In this document: one piece after another, positions 1 through 10,956 of the stretch
Numbering within the stretch: position 1 is the first letter of the stretch
Layout: the number at the start of each line of letters is the position of its first letter
Assembly: GCF_964340395.1 (NCBI RefSeq)
Contig: NC_135554.1
Span: forward strand, 5,440,475-5,482,974
Direction of reading: 5' to 3'
Source of the DNA: Glandiceps talaboti
Lineage: Eukaryota; Hemichordata; Enteropneusta; Spengelidae
Length of the DNA stretch: 42,500 nucleotides
Position numbers and translations under genes: made by a program
The notes under the pieces: model-generated
What the model was told of the DNA's origin: nothing
Databases searched by the model: none
The model's input: the letters and a program-made list of their open reading frames with translations, nothing else

Positions 1-780
1 AACATAACTACCTGAATTAGACACTCACACATGAAAAAAATATATATATAAAAAATAATTAAAAAAATCAAAATAATCTACCTACCCCACCTATTCTAAA
101 ATTGAATGTAATCGGAACCACTTAATTATTTTTAGGCCTTAATACAAATTTAAAATACGTATCAGTTACCTTTTCGTCATAGAGATGTCAATACGAGCAT
201 ACAAAATATTTATCAATTTCCAGTTTAGTATTTTATCTAACAAGTACAGAATATGTAGGTGGAGAGTTTATGATCACACTGATAACAGTTCAAGCATTTT
301 CTTTAGATAATGCATATATCCACATCATTGAGATATTTCAATGACTTTCACATCCCCTTTCCATCTCTAGTTCTCGTGGGCAATTTATCATGTGTTTTCA
401 TTTTATTTACTGAGAAACAACAAACGATTATGTTCAAAAAGTTAAACAATGTTAATTAAAGACTATAAATCAACGGTTAACAATATGTGTAAACGATTTA
501 TTTCATTTACTTTCATTTCTTTTCTTATATTTTCTTCACGACATTGACGTCTACATTTAGCTATGACAGCCTCCATTGTTTAGATATTGGAAAATAAATC
601 AAACTTAATGCATTTAATGTACACGTTATGGAAACCTGTCACTCAATTTGACATGACGAGGATAAGCACGACTAATATCTATCTTAGAAGATAATACTGT
701 TGAAGACAGGTTCTACTGTTAATATCATCCAAATATCGCTTTTTTCTTTCCCTTCCAGCATTTAAAGTCATGGTTGGACA
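1..780. other. AT-rich non-coding stretch
   Basis: No reading frame, splice-bounded exon or recognisable repeat is seen here. The sequence is AT-rich with short A and T runs. Confidence 0.5.
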
Positions 781-852
781 TGTTAGTCAAAGAATTTGTC
801 AAATGAATGTGTACTACTGATCATGACAACAAAGACCTCGCGGTCGTTCTTT

Positions 853-1080
<228 letters not shown>

Positions 1081-2400
1081 GTAACATTGGTACCTTTTAA
1101 TACCTTTGTCTACATCATGGCCCTCAAACTCATAATACGGCCAAGGTGGGATTTCTATGTGTCGACATGAGAGGTTTTAACAAGGGTATCATGATAGGCA
1201 TTCTTGCTGATGAGAACATTCAGTGTAAGATTTGACATCCAAACTCTGTGTATCTTGGCTACTTGTGACTTTACTGTAATTCGTTGATTTAATATTATAA
1301 ATATAATGGTGTTCTTGAGCAACTACAAGTATGTCATAATAAACATTACTACGTATGATTCATGTGATGTATGGTAAACATTTTAATCGTGTATGTGTAT
1401 ACCCTGTCTTCCTAAATTACGTGTATAAAAAAATCCATTTCCAGCGGACCCTCCCCATATGATCGTCTATGGGAGTTGCCCCCCCCCCCCCCGGTCATCA
1501 CAGTGGCTAAATGTCCTGTGACATACACAAAATATACAGATGCTTTAACATATAACTTTTCCCTCCAAAATGACGTCATTAGTGTATTTGACATGTCTCT
1601 TTATTTTCTAAACCAAAAAGCTGACCAATAAATGATCAATTACTGACCAAAGCTGGCTTTGACCTTATTTCGCTTCAAATTCCAAACGATCGTTTCACTG
1701 CGTAGGAATAGGTTCTATTGCAGATAAAATCCCAAATTATAAAGGGGGTGTTGAGGGATACAACGATACAATGGTATCAATGTCATTAATGTGTCTATTT
1801 ATGAAGTCCAAATAATAAAAAAGTGAAAAAACGAAGACACTTCTTACAGTTTAAACTAATTAGCCAGTTTGAACTACACATTTGAAATATAAAAAAGGTA
1901 ACGCTTGAATTTTTGAGTAACATGCAACGATGAATGAATCCTACAATATGGCCACGCATTGCGTCACATCATATAAACTATATCCCTGTAAATCTGGTGA
2001 AGAAAAAATGTTCATGTTCAACTTGGGGCTTGCCCCATCATCATTATGTGCCATGTTTGTTCACAAAATACATGTACGTTTATATGTGGGACCATGTATC
2101 GTGCTTATCTCGAGATAGTACTTTCGGTTGACTATTGTAACAGATGAAACGTGATTATAGCAATGAAACCACTTACCTATTTTGAGGCAGGTTGCTGCTA
2201 TGCAAATCTCTTCTGATTATTTCATTTCTAGTGACAAATACCGACGTTCCATGCAAGGTAAGTTTCCTTAGCAAGATCACTTTTATAGTACGTGAAAACT
2301 AGACACCTTTCGGGTCTTTGTTTTGTTAGAACCTGCTATTGGACAATGATGTTTATGTCTACACGTATATGTATGTCATGACGTCATCAAGTATGGAGGG
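1081..2400. other. non-coding stretch with a C homopolymer
   Basis: No supported gene. A run of 14 C lies at 1479-1492. Short open frames near 1930-2131 lack splice context or recognisable domains. Confidence 0.4.
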
Positions 2401-2441
2401 CGTGGTACAGTGAGCGCTCTTCATACATCGTGTCCTCTGCG

Positions 2442-2493
2442 TGACCCTATAGGGTCATTTTCAGCTCTGACCACTACTTTAACTGTGGTGGTC
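2442..2493. other. two adjacent short palindromes
   Basis: TGACCCTATAGGGTCA (2442-2457) is a perfect 16-bp palindrome. It is followed by GACCAC (2469-2474) and GTGGTC (2488-2493), able to form a small hairpin. They lie about 110 bases upstream of a short open frame at 2567. A regulatory role is only a guess. Confidence 0.45.
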
Positions 2494-2566
2494 TGAGAGG
2501 AGAGTTGTGAAATATCCGAGATGTGAGACGAGACGAGACGAGATGTGTGTGATATTAGTTAAAAAC

Positions 2567-2679
2567 TATGTTTATCAAGATGACACCACAGAAATATGTT
2601 GATGAAGACACGAAGCAAGAGGGACAGTTCTGGGATATTTCCACAAAGCATGTAAATAAAACATCAAGACAGAGTTCAG
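2567..2679 (+). CDS. possible orphan first exon, about 37 codons
   Basis: An open frame starts at ATG 2567 (in-frame ATG again at 2579) and reads a hydrophilic peptide beginning MFIKMTPQKYVDEDTKQEGQ. A good donor, CAG|GTGAAT, falls at 2679/2680 in phase 1; without splicing the frame stops about ten codons later. Phase 1 would be compatible with the exon at 10,782, but nothing else links them. No family is recognised, and the exon may be chance or a relic. Confidence 0.22.
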
Positions 2680-2790
2680 GTGAATGTCAAGTACATCAAG
2701 AAAATGAATGACACCAACGACGAACGTGGGACAAGGGCACACGTTTTAAAGCATCCTTTCATAACGATTATATTATTTCTACCTACCTCA

Positions 2791-2897
2791 TACATGCATG
2801 CATACATACATATACATACATGCATGCATGCATGCATGCATGCATACATATCATATCATATCATATCATATCATATCATATCATATCATATCATATT
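2791..2897. repeat. microsatellites (GCAT)n and (CATAT)n
   Basis: Degenerate GCAT/ACAT units (2791-2847) are followed by about ten perfect 5-bp units (2848-2897). Read on the minus strand the pentamer is ATATG, and it directly follows the 3' end of the LINE fragment next to it, so it is probably that element's terminal repeat tail. Confidence 0.9.
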
Positions 2898-3340
2898 ATG
2901 TACAGCTTTGAAGGCTAAAAGCCTATGAGCCGATCAAAGGTAAAAACAAATCAAATGTTCAACAGCCCATAGTCCAAAGTTCCACGAATAGTGACATGTA
3001 TATAAATCAAACACTATCCAAGTTTATGTTAATGATGTATTTGTATTCAGCCCAGTGACTGTCTAGAGTGTTTTTGAATGAGTTGATAGTATTCGCTGTA
3101 ACAATTGTTGTTGGCAGTTTATTCCATGCATTGATGATCCGGTTTGGAAAAAAGTTGGCGCGAGTTGACTTCTGACACAAAGACTTCCGAAGTTTCAGTG
3201 GGTGGCCTCTCATGGCAAGTATGTGTTTCGCATTGGAAAAAATGCTGGTTCGCAGAGTATTTACCATGAAGATACTTCCATACTTCTATCATATCGCCCC
3301 TCATCCTTCTGTACGACATACTGGGAATATCTAAGCACGC
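2898..3340 (-). mobile_element. 3' end of a CR1/L2-like non-LTR retrotransposon, decayed
   Basis: Two minus-strand frames overlap and together match the C-terminal tail of the reverse-transcriptase protein of CR1/L2/jockey-group LINEs. The upstream frame (about 3,340-3,240) reads YRRMRGDMIEVWKYLHGKY. After a frameshift the second (about 3,240-3,010) reads RGHPLKLRKS, then NFFPNRIINAWNKLP and INSFKNTLDSHW. These are the usual closing motifs of the family. Polymerase and endonuclease domains are absent, so this is a 5'-truncated dead copy. A short 3' UTR and the ATATG repeat tail follow, placing the 3' terminus near 2848. Family-level assignment is firm; the exact clade is not. Confidence 0.82.
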
Positions 3341-3369
3341 ACATACACAAAAACCAAACAAACAAGCAA

Positions 3370-4340
3370 ACAAACAAACAACTTTTACAGTATAGTTTGT
3401 TCATGATAGATTTATGTGATGGTACTCAAAAAGGAATGAGATGGGTTGATAATTTCACTATCAACAACATACCTCACATATATGTACAGTCGCAGCTAAC
3501 ACAACACAATCTGTTGATCTTAGCTTACATTGCAGCTGTCATTATACAAAATTATATTTACAAAAAATATGAAAACGTCCAATTTGTTATTTGGCAAAGG
3601 TATATACCAGCCGATCATTTATTTACTCTTTACCGTTATGAAGGTACAATGTTAGGCATGTTACAACAACTTGAATATATTTGTACACCCCTACACTTCA
3701 CCTTTGGATAAAACGTTCTGGTTTGTTTGAGGTTGCATAGCAAACCGTCAGTTCGTTTTGCTTTGTTTACTAGGAGTGAATGGGTTCTAAAATGGCGCAA
3801 CAGACTTCTTTTTATACCAATGATGAAGCTGTCATCTCGCCATTGTTGTGATAACCTAGCCTAGTTAAAGTTGACAATGTAGGCCTATATAGCACACAAC
3901 GGCATATAGATACACGGAATGTGTTCAATCTAAAAGAGTTCAACTTTACATACAACATATCAATACATTCACACAACATATCATGTGGTGATATGTTGTA
4001 AGAGGACTGGAACCATTTCCACATTCGAAAAAAAAGATGATATTGATACACAATCTTAAAAAGCTTTCTATAGATTAACGTTTGTATGTAGCTGTACACA
4101 ATATTAACACAATCATTTAGAAAGTATAATAGATATCTGTACAGTATGTGCCATATGGAAACAAGCAAAATTTACGGTCGAGGGAGGGGTGACACCCAAA
4201 AAATAGAATTAAAAGGGGAGGGACACGAACATTCTGATGGACTAAAGAGGCACAAAATATTTTTCTCATGACATAAACACAATTACCAACTAATCATCAC
4301 GAGCGGTCGTTTACCTTAATTTCTTGCGACTTTGCCGAAA
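3370..4340. other. no gene recognised
   Basis: Two open frames of 100 or more residues exist (plus strand to 3,711, minus strand 4,168-3,812), but both are low-complexity and Tyr/Ile/Leu-rich as expected of AT-rich DNA. A perfect 10-bp stem, CAACATATCA/TGATATGTTG with a 5-nt loop, lies at 3974-3998. Confidence 0.4.
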
Positions 4341-4342
4341 CA

Positions 4343-5030
<688 letters not shown>

Positions 5031-5033
5031 GAC

Positions 5034-5190
5034 AATAAGTATATGTTATTTGCCAAATACCGTTCCATATCTTGCTGCGAGAGGTAATTTTTCCGGTAAT
5101 AACGGAGAGCCGGAGGCGAGCCGTTATACCGGAAAAATTAACTCGAGCAGCAAGATGTGGAACAGTATTTGGCAAATAACATACTTATAC
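5034..5190. repeat. long hairpin (foldback), arms about 65 bp
   Basis: The arm at about 5039-5105 is the near-perfect reverse complement of about 5121-5184. Both carry GTTATTTGCCAAATAC and TAATTTTTCCGGTA motifs. The loop is about 15 nt and GC-rich. This resembles the end of a foldback or MITE-type element and adjoins the terminal-repeat pair spanning 5186-5908. Confidence 0.8.
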
Positions 5191-5908
5191 GTCACCTGCG
5201 ACCATGAATTCATTTTTGAATGTCTAAAAATGCTGTTTCATTTTAAAATAAAATCACTTCCGCGTTATACTGTTGAGCGTAGTATCATGCATCACTCCGA
5301 TAACTGCAATGCGGTTGTTTACACGTCAGCCTTAACTTTATCATCCAATCAGAGTGCGCGTTTGCTCAGTAGTATGACGTATTGTTTACTATTTGCATAT
5401 CACTCAGCGATGTATTCAAACTTATAACCATCAGCTGAAAAATGAGTGCGTCTTTGTTTTGCTTACTGCATTCCATTAAATGTACAAAAATGTTCGTGAT
5501 ATGCTTTCTTGTTCTAGTTAAGCAAAAACTGCACCCTCTGTGGTGGTAATTTTCATATCCTTCATAAATTTAGGAATTCATGGTTACGATCGCGTGACGA
5601 CCGCGAGTTCGCCGTCACTGGACTTTCGCCGTTCAGTGTGGAATTTTTGGCTTTTTCCCTGTAACATGAAAAGTACAGTTCAAAGACTTGTTACAATTTA
5701 TACAACGGTGATATTTTGTTCGGTTGACAACAAATTTGGCATTGGAAATGCTGGTTATAGCTCGATCTCTAGTTGTCTGCTAGATTTGTTTACAAGGGGA
5801 CGTGCAGTGATCACGTGATACAAGCAAAAATACGGCTGTTGGTGAAAAATACGCCTGTGTATCTGCAGGGTTCTCGACCAATCAGAATGCGAGATTGGTG
5901 ACAGGTGA
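5186..5908. mobile_element. candidate DNA-transposon-like segment with CGTCACCTG inverted ends
   Basis: TATACGTCACCTG near 5187 and CAGGTGACGTATA near 5897 are exact inverted matches about 700 bp apart. The left one directly follows the 65-bp hairpin. Inside are two CCAATCAGA-type motifs and no transposase. A non-autonomous element is the simplest reading. Target duplication was not identified. Confidence 0.5.
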
Positions 5909-6119
5909 CGTATAATAAATTGTACATGTACCAGTCAGTTCAGATACAAGGCTATATCGTATATGCTATCAAGTTGTAGAAAAGGGTTTTCTTTTTCCAT
6001 CACAATCTAAAACACAATGACCATCCCCATCCATAATTTTCAAAACAGCACGACCCTCCCTACTGCCAGTTTCAAAAACAGGTGTGACGCCCCACCCCTT
6101 CTAGGCCGAAGAATCTGAC

Positions 6120-6382
6120 CGGTCCCTTTATATCTCTGGCTTTGCTCCTGAGCTTTGCACCCCATGCCCAGTCGATATATGCCCAGGTACATTTGTAAAT
6201 TGTACGTCTCCAGCTGCGCGCAGTGCAGTGCCGTCGAACTTGCCTTCAGGAATGCGCATGTGCGATGACACGGGTCATCAACAACGTCACCTCACACTTA
6301 CCACCTGCGTCTGTGTACGTTCACACATCACATCACAGTTCGGACTCAACCAGACACATCATGCACACCACTGCGACCAGAG
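6120..6382 (+). promoter_or_regulatory. putative promoter and first exon of ZNF gene 1
   Basis: This segment resembles about 18,240-18,476 upstream of ZNF gene 2. Shared pieces include GCTTTGC...GAGCTTTGC, CCCAGTC, GCGCAGTG, CGAACTTG and CGCATGTGCG followed by TGACAC(A/G)GGTCATCAA, and CAACCAGACACA. It ends at donor AGAG|GTAGGT (6382/6383), matching the GTAGGT donor of the second copy. An ATG at 6361 gives seven codons plus one base that join in frame to the exon at 10,782. Promoter position and start codon are inferred from paralogue conservation. Confidence 0.5.
6361..6382 (+). CDS. ZNF gene 1, candidate coding part of exon 1
   Basis: ATG at 6361 encodes MHTTATR and leaves one G before donor GTAGGT. 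That G joins the CA that opens the exon at 10,782 to make GCA (Ala), and the frame continues into the zinc-finger exon. In gene 1 the ATG that begins the second exon of gene 2 is TTG, so an upstream start such as this one, or the later ATG at 10,796, must serve. A 22-base coding piece is weak evidence alone. Confidence 0.35.
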
Positions 6383-6515
6383 GTAGGTAAATCCACAGTC
6401 ACTTGTGAACTCATATTCCATTCCAGGATGGTGATATTCTAATCTAGAGTGATCATAATGCAAAATAACGACGTTATTATTGATATTTACGATGTTCAAA
6501 AAAATACCCTTACAG

Positions 6516-6757
6516 CACAGGCATTTGTTTCCCGAGTTATGTCTCAGAATATTACAATATAATGTCGATAATATCGTTAATATTGACGTAGTCAGCCAAC
6601 TATATACGAAAGGGGTAAAATTACACTTGAAACAAGTGTAATTTTACCCCTTTCGTATATAGTTGGTTATGTACGTCAATATTAACGATATTATCGACAT
6701 TATATTGTAATCTGATAGAAATATTCTGAGACATAACTTGGGAAACAAATGCCTGTG
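6516..6757. mobile_element. palindromic MITE, 242 bp, 8-bp target duplication
   Basis: Two arms of about 115-120 bp are near-perfect reverse complements around a 3-base loop (CACTTG-AAA-CAAGTG at 6624-6638). The ends read CACAGGCATTTGTTTCCC in inverted orientation. An exact 8-bp direct repeat CCTTACAG flanks it (6508-6515 and 6758-6765). The 8-bp duplication suggests mobilisation by a hAT-type transposase. It lies in the inferred first intron of ZNF gene 1. Small arm differences show it is not an assembly mirror. Confidence 0.88.
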
Positions 6758-6883
6758 CCTTACAGGTCACTGTTTCGGATAAGAGAGGAATGACGTAATG
6801 TCTTGTATCATGGTTAGCTGTTTTCCAATTGCTCTCATCCAAAACAGTGATCTTTATTTGAATATAGTAATACCTATATAATA

Positions 6884-8094
6884 AGGCCAGAAAAAAAAGG
6901 CAACATAACCAGACACATTGGGTAGGTAGGTCGATTTTTTTTTTATACAAAGGATGTAAAAACAAACCACATGTAATGATGGCAAAACATTTGAAGTTGA
7001 GTTTACATTGTACTTATTCATTCATTTTGATTTTATATCTTGCAATTTGTCTGTATGGCAATTGATTTTCATCAGCTCTAGTTAGGAAATGTGCACAATT
7101 TACGGTTAAACAAATTTTGTAGCTCCTCTCAAAATATGTTAAGACCCGCTAAATGAAACTCCAGAATTATTTTAGCCACTCCTTCTGTCACCTACACTAT
7201 AGAGGAGATATAAAATTATATATGGTAGCACAGGTACAATGATGCATTAAAAATAAGTGATAATCAACTACAATAACAGTCCAAATGATATTACTTGACA
7301 AAAGATGTGCATTTCACATGGATACTTGTAAGGAGATGTCTCATAATTAGCTCTGACCTATGAAGGGAGGTACTTAGTCAGCCACCTTCCATCTTGTTTT
7401 GGGAGAAAGACAATTATTACTGTGATTGCTACTGATTGGAAGAATAGATCCTCAAAAATGCAAACTTTTTTGAAAATAAGACAATATAGGAGGCCATTTA
7501 GAGGCATAAAATATCAAACAAAAAACATAATTATAAAGTCTTACGAAGCTTGAATGTGGTTTTAAAATACCAGAATTGAGAGACAATTATGACATGCAGT
7601 ACATTTTATCTGGCTATGAAGTGTATTTTGTTGTGGCAAAACTGAAAGATATTTTGCAGATGTGGTAAATGACTTCTCCTGAACTTTAATTTGATTCCAA
7701 AAAAATCATGAATAAAGAAAGAGTAAAACATTTGAAGACTTTCAGACTATCAGACTTTTGATGGCCCAATGACTGCCCTTCCCATGGTCATAAAGTTTTG
7801 CTCATTTCGTTTAGTGAATATTGGATATGCAACAGTTTAATTTTATCTCAATTCATGCTTGTATACATCAACAGAGCCAAGTAAACCACTGATAGTACAT
7901 AATTTGGAATTGACTCAAATGTATATTGTTACATGTACTATTCAGAAAATATAAAGAAATTCCCTTAATTTTGAAACAAAGTGTGCATTTCACTGACATG
8001 CAAAGCCAGCATGAGGATATTTTGCCCATCACCAAAAAAAAAAATTGAAATGCCAAAAATATGGGTAGGTAGAACAGCTTTTTTTTTCTGGCCT
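6884..8094 (+). mobile_element. non-autonomous element with AGGCCAG ends, copy A
   Basis: It starts AGGCCAGAAAAAAAAGG and ends in the reverse complement (TTTTTTTCTGGCCT). A GGTAGGTAGG-type motif lies just inside each end. The interior is AT-rich with no transposase frame. The same element occurs in opposite orientation at 8452-9376, with matching interior blocks over roughly 900 bp. Its superfamily and target duplication could not be fixed. It lies in the inferred first intron of ZNF gene 1. Confidence 0.72.
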
Positions 8095-8179
8095 AACGCT
8101 ATTATTTTGTATTATGTTCATCCTAGACTAAAATATTACCTTCCTGGAATGGAATGTGAGTTCACAAGTGACTATGGGT

Positions 8180-8360
8180 AAATCCAGTACATGTACTGCA
8201 GTGGCTAGCTACATGTAGTAGCACTAGCATTGAATTATACTTCCATGCTTGTAGCTAGTCCTGCTTGCAGATGGTGCACTTGTGTAGATTAATGACATGA
8301 CCCTCAACAGGAAGGGACGACTTACTCCGTATGCAAGCAGGACTGGCTAGTAGCTTGAAT
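8180..8360. repeat. hairpin repeat with CTAGTCCTGCTTGCAG / GCAAGCAGGACTGGCTAG arms
   Basis: CTAGTCCTGCTTGCAG near 8256 and GCAAGCAGGACTGGCTAG near 8333 form an imperfect stem around about 60 bases containing GATGGTGCAC and GACTTACTCCGTATG. A related copy sits at 31,865-31,975 in the corresponding intron of ZNF gene 2, so it predates the gene duplication or belongs to a repeat family. Confidence 0.6.
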
Positions 8361-8451
8361 CATGGATTTATTATGAGATATTGATTTTAATATCAAAATT
8401 GTTAAAACTTGGCATAAATAGTAATATAGTGCATTTGAAAGATAAGACATT

Positions 8452-9376
8452 AGGCCAGGAAAAATGAAAAAACTGTTCAACCTACCCATATATTTTTTCT
8501 GGTGATGGGCAATATATCCTCATACGGGCTTCGCATTTTTTTTCTTCAAAATTAAGGATATTTCTTTATATTTTCTGAAAAGTACATGTAACAATATACA
8601 TTTGAGTCTATTCCAAATAATATAATATCTTATACAGTGGTTTACTTGGCTCTGATGTTGCATACAAGAATGATTTGAGATTAAATATTCCAATGTGCAC
8701 TAAAAAGAATTGAACAAAAGTTTACGACCATTTGGGCCATCAAAAGTCTGAAAGTCTTGAAATGTTTTGCTCTTTATTCAGGATTTTTTGGAACCAAATT
8801 AAACTTCAGGAGAAGTCATTTACCATGTGCACATCCGCATAATATCGTTCAGCTTTGCCATAACAAAATACACTTCCAAATAATATGTAATACATAGCAT
8901 AATTGTTTCAATTCTGGAATTTTATTATGTCTATGGTTTGATATTTTAAATGGCCTCCTACACTGTCTTATTTTCAATTTCTTTCACCTTTGGAGTTGTC
9001 TCCTTCCAATGCATCATTGTACCATATGATTTTATATCTCTACTGTAGTGTAGGTGACAGAAGGGGTGGCTATAAAATAATGCTTGAGTTTCAATTGGCG
9101 GGCCTTAACATTTTTTGAGGAGAGGGTGAGAGCTAGAGGAACTACACCATTTGTTTGAGCGTAAATTGTGTACATTTCCTAACTGTAGCTATGCTGACAA
9201 ATTGCATGAGATAGTATCAAGATGACTGAATAAATAATAAACTCAACCTGAAATATTTTGCTATCATTATATATGGTTTGTTTTATCCTTGTCAAGCATT
9301 GTGAAAAAATGAAATCGACCTACTTACCCAATGTGATGGGTTAGGTTACCTGTTGACCAGCATTTTTTTCTGACCT
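8452..9376 (-). mobile_element. non-autonomous element with AGGCCAG ends, copy B (inverted)
   Basis: This is the reverse-orientation partner of 6884-8094. It begins AGGCCAGGAAAAATG and ends TTTTTTTCTGACCT. Blocks such as GTGATGGGCAA, GTTTACTTGGCTCTG and the CCTACACTA region pair with copy A in inverse order. It is about 290 bp shorter than copy A through internal deletions and is visibly diverged. Confidence 0.72.
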
Positions 9377-9384
9377 TACATATG

Positions 9385-10780
9385 ATATTTAATTGTGTAT
9401 GCTAAAATACATATTATGTAAAATTGCATGCAAATTTATGTAAATTAGTACTTTTCTAAATTTTAAATACAAGATTGCACCACGACAAAGTTCTGCCCCC
9501 CTTGGCAATTTGGTCAGGCTACGGCCCTGGTGTCAGTGTGCAATGAGATAATTACATTGTATATAAAACAACATTTTAACCAAAGACACCGTCGAAAACA
9601 ATTATTGAAAGAAATGCCGTTTTATCAGTATGAAATGTTTTAATGTAAGAAACAAGATGTAAATGAGATCAAGCGCATCTTCAGAGTCACTGCATGCACA
9701 GCATAGCAGGCGACCTCACGTTGAACAACTTTTTCCGTCTTCTTTTTTTGAGTTTCACTCGCTGAAATTATAATTGCGACTTGCTATCTTCAAATGAAGG
9801 AGACTTTCAAGTCTACTGTAACTCGCAGAAAATGTACAGTGCATGTGCGCACTTCTTTTGTACTTTCCCACACAAAGAATTTTTAATTTGCTGCAAAAAG
9901 TTACAACTTTTAACAGGACACATTTTTATTCAATAGTGATATAAGATACATATTAGCCATGAATCAGTGTACAGTCACTTTAGTGAACTATCCATTGAAA
10001 TCACGCATGCTAGGAATTGTCACGTAAAGAACGATTTTAATAGCATCGCTTTGTATTAAAGAAGTACCTTTTTTTCTTTCTTTTTTCCGAAATCTCGGGG
10101 GGGGGGGGGGGGAGGGGGCAGCTGCCCCCCTTGCAATAATGTGAAACCTGTTTTATGCAAATTTGATATATTTTATGCTGATGAATAGCATTGCTGTATT
10201 TAGATGTATTTAGCATTACCCATCCCATGTCAATTAGTGATTGTATTTCTCAATTATAGGTCTTTTGTAAGTAGGACTGTAAAATTCAAGTTACCCTTTG
10301 AAATGACCGAGTTACAACTCCTATAACTCTCTGCTTGCTTGCCAACAGATTACGAGACTCAATTCTGACATTGCTGTTAAACAATGTCCTCCCAAGACCA
10401 GTACAATACAAAAGTCTCCACTGAGATGACCAAGAATTTTGATATAGGAACTTGTCATAATTTCAAAGCACCCACCTTAATGCTCATTGTCATATACTAC
10501 CATATTGGATACTCAGTTAAGCATGTGTAAGTTGGTTAAGGAGAGATGTTTGAACTCGGTTTTTGAAATTATGAAAATTCACATTTCATGCATTTTAGCC
10601 ATCTCAATGGGGACCATGTTAGTCAAATATTGATTTATTATTTTACCATTGGTATTTTCATTTTTTAAAAATTAGTTACTGACATTCCAGCTTACTCTGT
10701 CTGCAAACAGGACTACGTTTCCTGTAGTTTTACAATATACTTAGTAGCTTACATGGGATTTTTCTTTCCAAATCATTGCA
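9385..10780. other. intronic stretch, no exon recognised
   Basis: This part of the inferred first intron of ZNF gene 1 contains a 16-G run (10,097-10,112) next to a perfect GGGGGCAGCTGCCCCC palindrome (10,114-10,129). From about 10,590 the sequence aligns with the equivalent intron part of gene 2 (from about 32,555). Confidence 0.5.
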
Positions 10781-10781
10781 G

Positions 10782-10892
10782 CATTGGACAAAGAAATGTT
10801 GGACTTGGTATCTAGCAACTATGAACATGACATGAACAAAGCACATCAGGTGTTACTTCACCGACTTGAGAATAATACACTCTCTGATAAAG
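10782..10892 (+). CDS. ZNF gene 1, exon 2 (N-terminal helical segment)
   Basis: The exon is bounded by acceptor TTGCAG|C and donor AAAG|GTAAGT. The frame reads LDKEMLDLVSSNYEHDMNKA, then HQVLLHRLENNTLSDK, and leaves one base. That base plus AT at 12,265 gives Asp and continues the frame of the zinc-finger exon. Gene 2 has the same exon at 32,805-32,909 with substitutions but no frame break, which supports real coding. In gene 2 the exon opens with ATG; here that codon is TTG, so translation begins at ATG 10,796 or in an upstream exon. The amphipathic Leu-rich pattern suggests a small helical domain, but no named domain can be assigned. Confidence 0.72.
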
Positions 10893-10956
10893 GTAAGTTG
10901 TTTTTTATATGGAACACTGTTTATGTAACTCCTTGCGAACAAACTTGTTATTAGTT

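Noticed and set aside
3202-3711. 169-codon plus-strand frame
   Set aside because: Its first part is the antisense of the LINE fragment and the rest has no recognisable pattern or splice support.
3812-4168. 118-codon minus-strand frame
   Set aside because: Tyr/Leu/Ile-rich AT-driven composition, no domain, no splice or start context.
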